NCBI GenBank assembly: GCA_954871525.1
Contig: OX940864.1
Coordinates: 14,812,001-14,876,000 of the forward strand
DNA: 64,000 bases
Source of the DNA: Parietaria judaica
Taxonomy: Eukaryota; Streptophyta; Magnoliopsida; Rosales; Urticaceae
Reading direction: 5' to 3'
The position numbers were made by a program, and so were the translations under genes. A model generated the notes under the pieces. It was not told the DNA's origin and ran no database searches. It saw only the letters and a list, made by a program, of their open reading frames with translations. Each line of letters opens with the position of its first letter. The stretch's first letter is position 1. This document shows, in pieces, positions 34,808 to 45,909 of the stretch.

Positions 34808-36533
34808 ATGGCGACTTTCTCTCTCTCGCTTCGCCTCCCTCTCAGTCTCGACTCCGCCAAGTCCAGGCCTCATCACCGACGCCTCTCTTATGCCTTCTCC
34901 AGAGGCCGATTTTCTTGTTCCTCCTCCAAGCTCGACTCCTCTGGACCCCTCGATGGCTCTTCAAGGTGATTCTTTGCGTTTTCACCTCTGATCAATCTGT
35001 TTGGCTTCCGAGAAAGTGAAACGAAAAAAAGAATCGCCGTAGTTTTGGTGTTTGGCTGTCACTGAGGTTTTAGCTATTTGTTTATTTCAATTCAATTATG
35101 CTTCGTTGATTTCCTATTACCCCGTCGTTCATCTGTGAATTGTGATTGTGTCTACCTTGAGCAGAAAGTTAAGGAATTTGTGTAATTTCGAATTTTTCAG
35201 AGAGAAGTGTTATGGGATTTTGGTGAACATTTTTGCTGGGAATAACAGGGTTGTTTGGTTTCCGAGAAAGTGTAAGAAGAAGGACTAGCAGTAGTTTTGG
35301 TGTTACAATTTTTGTTATTTTTAGTTAAATTATGATTAATTGATTGTCGAATTACTCCGTCCTAATCTGTTTGGGGTCACCGTCTTTGGTTTTTATTTTG
35401 TGGAATTCTTTTTCCTGTGATTGTACCTTATGCAGAAAGTTAAGAAATCATGTTAGTTATAATAGCTTTGATATTGAACTTTTGATGATGAAAAGTGATA
35501 ATGGAAGTTTGGAATTTCAGTAACTTCTGCATCATCGAAGGACCGGAGACGGTTCAGGATTTTGTTCAAATGCAGACGCAGGAGATTCAGGACAACATTA
35601 GGAGCAGAAGGAATAAGATCTTTCTCCTTATGGAAGAGGTTAGGATATAAACGGTCTCGCAAACGAAAATGGTTGCTTTATTTTGACCCGATGTTTGGTA
35701 TATTACTTGTGTAGGTAAGGAGATTGAGAGTGCAGCAAAGACTGAAGATGATGAAGGATGTTCATGAAGGCGGTGCGGAAGAGCAGTATGAGATGCCTGA
35801 TATGCCTTCGTCCATTCCTTTTCTACCTCCCGTGGTAAGTCGATTATATCTAAACATTATCTGAATTTTGTTTTTGATTCGATATGTATTTTTTCTTTTT
35901 GGCATGGTTACAGCTTGAATGTGTTGATCATGAAACTCTCTTGATATAGTTTTGATCACGAAAGTCTCTTGATATAGTTTTAGGCCTCCATTTCTCTTGT
36001 GATTATAAGTAATACTTGTATATGTTTTCATAGACACCGAAGACACTGAAGCAACTATACTTGACGAGTCTATCGTTTATATCGGGAATAATAGTATTTG
36101 GAGGCCTTATCGCACCAACAGTAAGTTTCTTTAAAACTGTGAATTTTTTGTTTCAAATTTTATGTTCGATATACCATTGGGTGTTTATTTGTGCAGTTAG
36201 AGCTTAAACTCGGTTTAGGAGGGACCTCGTACGAGGATTTCATTCGCAGCATGCATTTGCCTATGCAACTAAGGTGCTCTTTTCGCTAATTTAAAATCTT
36301 AACCTCAGAACATACTTTGTTGATTCTGAGCTGTATGAACTTGCTTAACCATAATCCTAAACTTCTCTTGTTTGCCACCAATTTCCGGGCTCAGTCAGGT
36401 CGATCCCATTATAGCTTCCTTCTCCGGGGGAGCGGTGGGTGTCATTTCAGCCCTGATGTTAATTGAAGCCAACAATGTTGAGCAACAAGAGAAGAAAAGA
36501 TGCAAATATTGCAATGGAGCAGGTTTGTGTTGT

Positions 36534-36579
<46 letters not shown>

Positions 36580-37482
36580 CCTGTACTAGACTTGCATTCT
36601 AGTTAGTAAATGCTCAATCAGATTAGGTCGTGGCAAAGCCAGTTATTGTTCGTCTTTTGGGCACCTAAACAGAATTTTTTAGCTGTTGTCAATGTAAAAA
36701 AGAGACTATTTTTTGGTTTTTGGGTCACCGATTTTATAATGGTTCAAATAGAATATGAAAGGCAATAAACGTTAATGAAAAACCAATTTTCAGCTGTTCA
36801 AATTTTCTAAATCCGTTTTAGGTGAATCATATCATAAAATTAATTTTAATGGAGAAATTCTTACAAATTACCAACTAAAGTGCTTAAAATCATTATATAA
36901 ATGACACAAACTCTAAAAAAAATTACATCTTTTTTTATTGTTCAAAACTGGATCTCGGTTATTCAATTCTGTTTAAAATCTAATCACGGTTTTGTGATAG
37001 CAAAACCAAAAAATCTGCTCTTTGGTTTTACCAGCTCTAAATCAGTTTTCAGTTTCCTATTTTCAGCTCATACAAGAGAACTTTGTCGGATAATCTTGGA
37101 ATTTTCCTGGCCTTTAATTACGATTTGTGAATTGGACAGGTTACTTGTCTTGTGCTAGATGCTCTGCGAGTGGGGTTTGTGTGAGAATCGATCCTATTTC
37201 GATTTCCAATTTATCCAACGGACCTTTGCGAGTGCCCGCTAGTACGAGGTGTCTAAATTGCTCCGGTGCAGGAAAGGTACGACAATCATGAACTTGATCA
37301 ATTTTGTGTGCTTGGTTTAGTGGTAAAGAGCACCACCGAAGACCAAATTAAGTCTTGAGTTCGAGTCACCGATAAAATATACATCTTGTTCCGTGTATGT
37401 ATAGGTAATGTGTCCGACCTGCCTTTGCACTGGAATGGTGATGGCAAGCGAACACGACCCGCGTATCGATCCCTTCGACTAA
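34808..37482 (+). CDS. ORL: OR-like plastid protein (ORANGE family, DnaJ-type zinc finger), intact copy, 8 exons
   Basis: Exons 34808-34965, 35521-35638, 35715-35834, 36034-36120, 36197-36273, 36395-36522, 37140-37276 and 37405-37482 join in phase to 300 aa. Residues 1 to ~55 form a Ser/Arg-rich transit peptide. NFCIIEGPETVQDF opens the conserved region. DNIRSRRNK, the segment where a single Arg-to-His change gives high-carotene OR alleles in crops, is unaltered. Two membrane segments lie at about 141-159 and 191-211. Four CxxCxGxG-like motifs follow: CKYCNGAG (223), CARCSASG (234), CLNCSGAG (267) and CPTCLCTG (278), then the family tail ASEHDPRIDPFD. The family stabilises phytoene synthase in plastids and promotes carotenoid build-up. 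PDMPSSIPFLPPV and TLKQLYLTS point to OR-like rather than OR itself. SNX1-OR-like adjacency is the Arabidopsis arrangement. Confidence 0.96.
36536..36577. repeat. (TA)n microsatellite in OR-like intron 6
   Basis: About twenty TA units, absent at the same place in copy A, where a T-rich tract is found instead. Confidence 0.9.
37306..37404 (+). repeat. tRNA-derived SINE-like sequence in OR-like intron 7
   Basis: TGGTTTAGTGG fits the RNA polymerase III A box, and GAGTTCGAGTC, about 40 nt on, fits the B box. The same stretch in copy A (about 16725-16805) keeps the B box (GGTTCGAGTC) but has lost the A box. It predates the duplication. No poly(A) tail or target duplication was found. Confidence 0.55.
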
Positions 37483-37993
37483 TGAGCATGCATCACTTTT
37501 AATTAATTTATTTACGTTATTATAATAATAGCTTCACATGTATATTTTGCCCGGAATTTTTCTTCTAATAATAACAATTAGGAGTACATTTCGTTCTTTA
37601 CTTTCAATGATAATTTTTACCCTATAGAAGCAAGAATTTATTTATTTATTTCAGCTCGCGGCACGGCTTGCCTGGTCGCTAGAGCTCGCAGCCGAAGCCA
37701 CTGCCATGGTCGGTCCCGCCTACCGGGACCAGTAACAAGTCCTTGTCGCAAACTTTTTAATATAATAATTAATAGAGTAACTGTAGTCAATATCATAACA
37801 ATCAAGAGCATAATACTAACTATATTACACTCAAAAAGTTAAAAAACAGTTTCATACAAAAAAAAAAAAAAAAAACAAAACCTTACATAACATTCAATAA
37901 CATTTCCAAACGTGTCCAAACACCGGACTTAACAACGTATTACTTATAACATTTTCACAAAACACACAAAGCGTCTAAACACCGACGATATCT
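37483..37993. other. Intergenic region, copy B specific
   Basis: This replaces the Copia element and Myb/SANT exon 2 of copy A. A GC-richer patch at about 37655-37740 (TCGCGGCACGGCTTGCC, and CGGTCCCGCCTACCGGGACC with a small palindrome) is unexplained. An A run lies at 37859-37875. No gene is seen. Confidence 0.5.
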
Positions 37994-38263
37994 CTAATCA
38001 AACGTATATGTATTAGTGTTTGTATCCCATTTGAACCCGGTGGTTTTGGTAAGTCCTCGGAAGATTCTAGTAGCTCTTTCGAGTCGGTGCCACTTTTGCT
38101 TAAGCCGATCTCCCGTGTATCCGGCGCCGAATTTCGGTACCATCGCCGCCTCAATCATCCCCGGCCATATATGCCGTTTAACCTCTTCGTAGCACAGGTC
38201 GACGAAAAACGAGTAGGCATCGTCGGGCCAATGCGCAGCGTCTTCCATGGTCTGAAGACACAA
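37994..38263 (-). pseudogene. Myb/SANT-like domain fragment, copy B
   Basis: Exon 1 alone, closely matching 22204-21941 with substitutions such as AYSFF for AESFF and GAGYTGDRL for GGAYTEDRL. The frame runs past NTNT into YTFD and a stop, and exon 2 (YPYVERFKRKGL in copy A) is absent. It keeps an open DNA-binding domain but not a full gene. Confidence 0.75.
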
Positions 38264-38562
38264 GCTTAGGCTCGTTGAGACTAATCACTATATATGAATG
38301 TTATGGTGATTTAAACTAACTAGATGTGCATGTTCAAGCAAGCATACTGAGACTAATCCAAGAATAGTAAAAGAGATTTGTAACTGGGTTTCGTACCGTG
38401 GCGCAGAGATGGACTGTGATGCATGCAGAGAGAAGGCTGTGAGTTGATGAGAGGCGGTGATTGAGAGAAAATGACCGAGTGAGGAAAAAAATGAGGAGGT
38501 GATTAGAAAGAAAAATAAGTTAAATAGTTTTAGCAATAATAATGAAGACAAATGAACAACCG

Positions 38563-38577
38563 GACAGTTTGGCCGGG

Positions 38578-38616
<39 letters not shown>
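38563..38616 (+). pseudogene. tRNA-Leu relic (anticodon arm deleted), copy B
   Basis: GACAGTTTGGCCGGGTGG (5' acceptor strand and part of the D-arm) joins directly to TCCGAAAGGGCGTGGG, the T-arm and 3' acceptor strand CAGCTGTCA. The acceptor ends still pair. The anticodon stem and loop are missing, so it cannot act as a tRNA. Confidence 0.82.
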
Positions 38617-38906
38617 TCTTTTTCTTTCTTTTTTATTTTAGTAATGGACTTAAATGTCCTCTTGAAATTTTATCATTCCCATCAAACACCGTTAACACAT
38701 TTCTCAAATTTTATTAATACATCAAAGTCTTTCCAAAATAAGATGCCCAAAATGTCTAATAGTTTTTGTTAATGCGTAAAAATCGATTAACGTGAATGCG
38801 GCCCAAGTCTTGATTTTGGGTCGGGCCCAACGCCCGCTTGACGGTCGAAATGGGCTTTATCTTGATCTTCGGTCTTGATGGGCCGAAAATATTTTGTGTA
38901 TAACAT

Positions 38907-38932
38907 GGGGGGGGGGGGGGGGGGGGGGGGGG
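38907..38932. repeat. Poly(G) run of 26
   Basis: Uninterrupted G26 inside LTR member 1. Such runs are rare in plant DNA and can also arise from sequencing error. Confidence 0.9.
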
Positions 38933-39079
38933 TCGCCTGCTCCGACGCTCAACATTAGTTGAGTAAGTTGAGTATTTGAGTCATAATTATGAATAAATGA
39001 GAAACAAATGTTTTTTTTGGCTTCGGGAGCGCTTGCCCATTGTGGCGTGGGTGTCCTCGTATTTATAGAGGGTGAGAAT

Positions 39080-39470
39080 TTTGATTTCATGCCTTCGGGG
39101 CGCACAACACCCCACGAAGGCATAAATTTTAGCCAGCGGGGCGCGCAGCACCCCCTGAAGGCATGTCTTTTACTTCAGGGCGCGCAGCGCGCCCTGAAGG
39201 CATATATTTTAAGCCGGACCGAGTTGATCTTTCCCGAGCGGGTCCGGGTTGACTTTTGCATATCGGGCCGTTGACTTTTCAGTCGGGTTGTTAACTTTTT
39301 GGTTTGACTTTTTGGGTCAAGCCCGTAGCCTCTTTGTTGACTTTTCCAGCCGACTTTCTAAGTCGGGTCCGTTGACTTTTTGTTGACTTTCCCGATTGAC
39401 TTTTTTGGGTCGGTCCGTTGACTTTTTAGACATGCTCGGGTTGACTTTTTCAGAGTGGGTCAAAGTGGAT
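39080..39470. repeat. Tandem GGGCGCGCAGC units and GTTGACTTTT cluster
   Basis: Three diverged units of about 45 bp (39095-39210) are followed by about nine GTTGACTTT motifs (39225-39450) with GGGTC or CCCG between them. TTGAC is the core of the W box bound by WRKY factors. Here it lies inside an LTR, so WRKY binding is only a possibility. Confidence 0.65.
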
Positions 39471-39557
39471 TTAGTGGGCCTTATTTGTTTTGGGCCTCTT
39501 GGGTGTTTTTTTGGTTTGGGCCTTTAGTTTTTTAAGCTCCGAAAGATACGCATAACT

Positions 39558-40069
39558 GCGGCTAATGTACCCAATGTTTGATTCACTGCGGATTATGTAC
39601 CAAATGTTTATTTTTGACGGCTAATGTACCCAATGTTTGATTCGCTGCGGATTATGTACCCAATGTTTATTTCCGTTAGATTTTTCATCCATTCCGTCAC
39701 TTGACCGTTAACCAGTGCCACGTCAGCTCCACCTAAGCACCCACATGGCGTTGATTCCTCCAATTGCGACCTGCCACGTGTCATGTGGCATTGCAAAATT
39801 GCAAAAAAAATTAGGTTGGGTGGGAATCGAACTCATGACCACTTGAACCATTGTCACTTCTTGTCATTTAATTGTACACATAAATATTTATATAAACAAC
39901 CTGTACATAAGTTGTAACGCGTATAAAATATAACATGTTTAAAATGTAAAATGTAAACCTATTATTTCTACCATATACATATACGTAAGGGCTGCTAATC
40001 ATATACATAAGCATTGGGCACATAATTCGCAGCGAATCAAACATTGGGTACATTAGCCGCAGTTTACCC
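39558..40069. mobile_element. Non-autonomous inverted-repeat element, 5' truncated, with tRNA-like box
   Basis: The left end starts CTGCGGCTAATGTACCCAAT, and the right end is ATTGGGTACATTAGCCGCAG followed by TTTACCC. The family is that of the foldback element at 49168-50157. The left GGGTAAA is missing at the junction with the LTR. Inside, AATCGAACTCATGACC (39827) reads on the minus strand as a B-box-like GGTCATGAGTTCGATT. No protein is encoded. Confidence 0.75.
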
Positions 40070-40378
40070 TTTAAAATTTTATTTACCAATTAAAAAGTGG
40101 ATGACATTTAAACACAAAAATAACTAAATTTATAGAATTCTGACAGAAAAATAATAAACATTGCAAATTGCAAGTTTCAGCCGTGAAAAATAGACCGAAA
40201 TGCCTGCATTGAATGATAGTAGTTTTAGATTAGAGTAGGCAACAAAATCTTTCCAACTTTTTTTAAACGCCTACCTTTAATTATATTGAATTGATCGATT
40301 TATATAAAGCACAATTCGAGGGGCAAATAGTAGAGCAATTGCCCATTGCGAGAGCGAAGCAGACCTCCAAAGACGCTA

Positions 40379-43287
40379 ATGGCGACGATTCTGGCCAGAA
40401 GGAAACCAGCTCAACTCTTCTTCACTCGCTTTGTGACCCGAACTCCGGCGAGGTCCGTCGGAACCCTAGCTTTCGAGGAGGTCCGAGCCTCGACGGAGAG
40501 GCCGTACAAGTACACGGCCTTTTTCCTCCACGGACTGTTAGGATCGGGACGGAATTGGAGATCTTTCTCTCGCAACCTCCTCGCTTCTCTCTCCGATCCG
40601 TCTGGTATTTCACTCTCGCTCCACGATTATTGGATTGTAGATGATCTTCCTTAGGGTTAGTAGCGGCATAAGTGCTGTATTTTTTTATTTTTGTGGTGGC
40701 ATAAACTGATCTTTAATTTTTCGCGTCCAAAGTTTATGATATTCACTATTTTGCTTCTCTCCGAAATTCCGTGCACTTTTTCAATTGATTTAGTAGAATT
40801 CTAGGTGTACCGTAAAGTCTTGAATACGTGTCATTTTTCAGAGAGAGAGAGAGAGGGAATTTTGTTAACATAGGGGACATTGGCCGAAAGATTAAGTTTA
40901 TAGCACCAGAAAAATGAAAAAAATGGGTACTTATGCCGCTATTAACCCTACTTTTTAATCTTGAATATTGATCATCTGAAAGCTTCTGTTTTGGTGTGTT
41001 AGATTGGAGAATGGTGCTTGTGGATTTAAGGAACCATGGCAAATCCGCTGACGTCGAAGGCCTGGCACCACCTCATAACTTGAGCAATGCGGCTAAAGAC
41101 GTGGCTCAATTAGTCGAATCCCGAGGCTGGTCTTGGCCCGATGTCGTCTTAGGCCACTCCTTTGGAGGGAAGGTTGCTCTACAATACACAGAGAGCAGTG
41201 CTCGGGGCGAGTCTGGTGAATCCGTCGTGTTGCCCAAGCAGGTTTTTCCTCTGCCATCCAGGCTTTTATGTTCTGATTAGTTTGTATTCCGAGATTCATC
41301 GATCTTGGCTCGTAACACTTGGATAAAGCAAAAGATAACCTTTTTGATGCCCCTTCATTTCTTCCTGATTCAGAACAGCTTTGGGTACTTGATTCTGTTC
41401 CAGGAGAAGCAAAACCTGAATATGGCGATGGAGAGGTGAAAGAAGTTTTGAGGACCTTGAAGAATCTGCCCTCGACATTTCCGTCACGCAAGTAAGTTTT
41501 TTTTTTTTTAGGGTGGATTCAATGATCATTATTCTACGAGGACGCAAGCCAAAACTTTATACGGGTGCAGTTTTAACTCTGTAGCTCATATGTTTATGTG
41601 CTCTTTTGTTGGAATTAGTGAAATTCCATAGAAATTAATAATTAGAAATATAGTATTATTGTTGGCCGACCTCTTATAAGCTCAAGCTTTTACTAAAGCT
41701 GGTTAAGTAACTACAGTTTCTTTACCTTGTTTTCGAATGGAGTAAAGTTAGCGTCTTTGTTTATGTGGTGGCTTCTGTTGGGATGGAAAGCAACGCCCTT
41801 CAGCAGAGTCCATAGTTTAGGATTTCAAACATTGAACAGCCTGAAAATTATCTATCAAATGCTTAGGGTTTTCCGAAATCAGAAATCCGTGCATTTGAAC
41901 TAGCGTCCTCTCTGCCTTGAAATGTAGTGCAATAGATGTGTGATTCATTCCACATGAATCATTTTGTTAAATTTTTTTAGGCCGGAACTTTTGTCTATAT
42001 GACTGATGACACACAAAATTGCATTGTCTTGACAATAATTTTTATTATATTCCCCCTTTAGATGGCTCGTGGATTATATGATGGAGCGCGGGTTCTCGAA
42101 GTCATTTTCAGAATGGGTTGGCAGCAATGTCAAGAAATCTGGAAATAATATGACGCTGGCATTTGATCTCGATATTGCAATCGACATGTTTAAATCGTAT
42201 TGGTAAATATCTACCCCTCAATTTTACTCACGGGTGCAGTTTTCCCTCTAAATTATTTGGGTTAATGACGGCAAAAATACCCAAAGTTTGGTCAAAGAAC
42301 CCCTCGTGTATCCAAAGTTTAAAAGTGGTGGCAAAAATACCCAAAGTCGCATTTGGGGAGTTGACCACTCCATTCTCGTAACGCCGTTAACTTACCCGTT
42401 AACTCTGGCCACGTGGACAAACGTGAGTTGCTGACATAATAATTTTTGCCACGTGAACGAGCCCACATCAGCCTCGTTTACGACAAAACAAGGAATTAAA
42501 CCCCTAATTAATACTATTTAACACAACTAATTGAACCTCTAATGATTACACTTAACAAAACAGATTTGTCCACTTGGCCAGAATTAACAGGTAAGTTAAC
42601 GGCGTTACGAGAATGGAGTGGTCAAATCCTTAAATGTGACTTTGGGTATTTTTGCCACCACTTTTAAACTTTGGGTACGCGAGGGGTTCTTTGACCAAAC
42701 TTTGGGTATTTTTGCCGTCATTAACCCAAATTATTTTATGGTGCACTGATACCCCTAGAAATTTCATTTCAATGCATATTTTCCCTTCAAATAAGAGATC
42801 AGGGGACACAGGTACCTAATTGAAAATTAAAATGTAATTTGCGCTAAAAATGACTTTCAAGGGCAAAACTGCACTGAAATATAGTTTGTTGTGTAAACTT
42901 CCTCATAAATAAATCTGAATAGGTATTAGTTTCAGTTCTTCATGTCTATTTTAGCTCATTATCAACCTCTTACTCTCTCTTCATATGATAAAGTTCTTAT
43001 GACAACAATGAAAACTTTTCTTTTTCAGTGAGAGGTCTTATTGGTCTCTGTTGGAGCACCCTCCGAAAGACATCGAGATCAACCTCGTTCGCGCCGAGAA
43101 CAGCAACCGGTGGGACCCGCACACGATTCAGAGGCTCAAGAATCTTGCGGCTCAAGAAAGAGGTGGCTCCGAGGGGAAGGTTGTGGCCCACGTTCTTCCC
43201 AATGCAGGCCACTGGGTCCATGTCGACAATCCCGCGGGTCTTCTTCAGATTGTGGCGCCTAAGATCAATGCAGTTCGCGGGTCCTAG
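40379..43287 (+). CDS. ABHD11-like alpha/beta hydrolase, 5 exons
   Basis: Exons 40379-40604, 41003-41241, 41379-41491, 42062-42202 and 43029-43287 join in phase to 325 aa. The N-terminus (MATILARRKPAQLFFTRFV) is basic and hydroxyl-rich, suggesting a mitochondrial or plastid presequence. The alpha/beta-hydrolase landmarks are the oxyanion loop HGLLGSGRNW, the strand MVLVDLRNHGKS, the nucleophile elbow GHSFGG (Ser 128) and the C-terminal catalytic His in AGHWVHVDNP (His 301). This matches the ABHD11 group of plant esterase or lipase-like proteins; the natural substrate is not known to me. Intron 4 carries a 469-bp MULE-type MITE. The start is supported by Kozak-like AATGG and by the absence of an earlier in-frame ATG in the leader shown. 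Confidence 0.93.
42259..42727. mobile_element. MULE-type MITE, 469 bp, 9-bp target duplication
   Basis: AAATTATTT flanks both sides (42250-42258 and 42728-42736). The long terminal inverted repeats (about 170 bp) begin GGGTTAATGACGGCAAAAAT and end with the complement. The 9-bp duplication and long TIRs are typical of Mutator-like elements. It lies in intron 4 of the hydrolase gene. A related arm is found at 8934-9054. Confidence 0.95.
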
Positions 43288-44427
43288 TAAGAAAGCGGCA
43301 CAGCTCAGTTAATTTTTGAATAAAATGATCAAATTTTGGTTTTTAATTGATTCAGTTCTTATGATCAAAGAAAGAAAATACTACCTTGCAAGAAATAATA
43401 AAAAAAAGGGTGATTATTTGATATATATATGTAAGCATCACATGATTTTGTGGTACATGGAGTAAAAATGCCAATTTTAAATGAATTCATATGTGTGTAT
43501 AATTGTATATTTTTTTATTGCAAGAAAAAAAAAAGGAACATGCCGGTACTGTTTGTCAAACATTTATTACTTTTGTCATCCACCATGTACACACGGTGAT
43601 CGTCGGCCGAATCTCGAAGCCGCACACAAGTATACTGACATTCACTTTATAAAATGAGGTGTCCATCCACTCTGAAATATTGAGAGCACGTCGCCACCTA
43701 TCATCAAAACGGTGCCTGTCGAGACGTTTGCCTCGCCGAAAGGAGACGGTTTCGACAGGGAAGATTCTCCGGATTAGCCTATTGCTCATCAAGGGCCCTG
43801 CCTTTCATGTCGAGGACCCGTTGCGCCCAAAGATGTCTACTCTCCAAACTCTCTAGGCTCCGCCAATGCGACCCTCAATGAGATCCTTCAGCTGCCATCA
43901 GAGTAGTTGAGCTCCCCACCGGACAGACGATGAGGAAAACAAAAAGGGTGCCAACTCTATCTCGGCATGGCCAATTGAAGTGAGGCTTCATCAACATCGG
44001 CTGCGACGGGGTGTCAAGCCTTGACTCCTTCGAGGCGAGGGCGTGTTTGCCGAAGGAGGGCGCAAAACCATCTTCTTGAACAGGCTCATCGTGTGCACTA
44101 CTTAGAGAAAAATAGACGACAATACTTCCCTTTAGCTACGGGCCCAAAATCTGTCAGCCTATTTTGAGAAAGTTCGTTCCATAATTTTGTGTGTAGGACT
44201 TGAAAAACTTGTGCGTGTCCCATCGTGTTTGTAGAAAACACCAACATAATAACGGGCTAAATCACATAAAACTGTCGCTAATGCTCTTCGGAAAAACTCA
44301 AAATAAAGGCATATCTAAACGGATAGTCCGGCCCATACCCGAACCTGAAAAGATTCGAGTTTTTTTAATTTTTTTTGGAGGGAAAAAGATTCGACCCTTC
44401 CAAAGAGAACGAAGACGAAGAAACGAG
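43288..44427. other. Intergenic region with unidentified coding-like patches
   Basis: The hydrolase 3' flank comes first, followed by GC-richer sequence at about 43640-44090. On the minus strand this gives short open stretches in several frames (for example GEANVSTGTVLMIGGDV and LKDLIEGRIGGA), with stops between them. It looks like the remains of a gene I cannot name. Confidence 0.4.
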
Positions 44428-45866
<1,439 letters not shown>

Positions 45867-45909
45867 AGACCTCTACAAGAATTTTCATTTTATTTTTTCA
45901 GACTTGTTA

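Larger units (their letters stand above)
32500..38700 (+). repeat. Segmental duplication, copy B
   Basis: Colinear with copy A (8345-22745). It starts near GTGTCCATGAAATAAAAGG upstream of the DUF7148 pseudogene and ends at ATTCCCATCAAACACCGTTA. Copy B lacks the hAT and Copia insertions but has its own MITE (33739-33997), a 49-bp tandem duplication and a longer (TA)n in OR intron 6. The two copies are in direct orientation, about 10 kb apart, with SNU114 between them. Confidence 0.93.
38767..39557 (-). mobile_element. Solo LTR or LTR fragment, family member 1
   Basis: It begins TGTTAATGCGTAAAAATCG and ends near GATACGCATAA, the same termini as the elements at 50763 and 58739. On the minus strand a TATAAATA box lies near 39058. 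It includes a 26-base G run, three diverged GGGCGCGCAGC...CCTGAAGGCAT units and a cluster of GTTGACTTTT repeats. No target duplication is found, because the right end abuts a truncated inverted-repeat element. Confidence 0.7.

Noticed and set aside
42163..42381. Open frame across exon 4 of the hydrolase into the MITE
   Set aside because: Out of frame with the hydrolase and running into transposon sequence.
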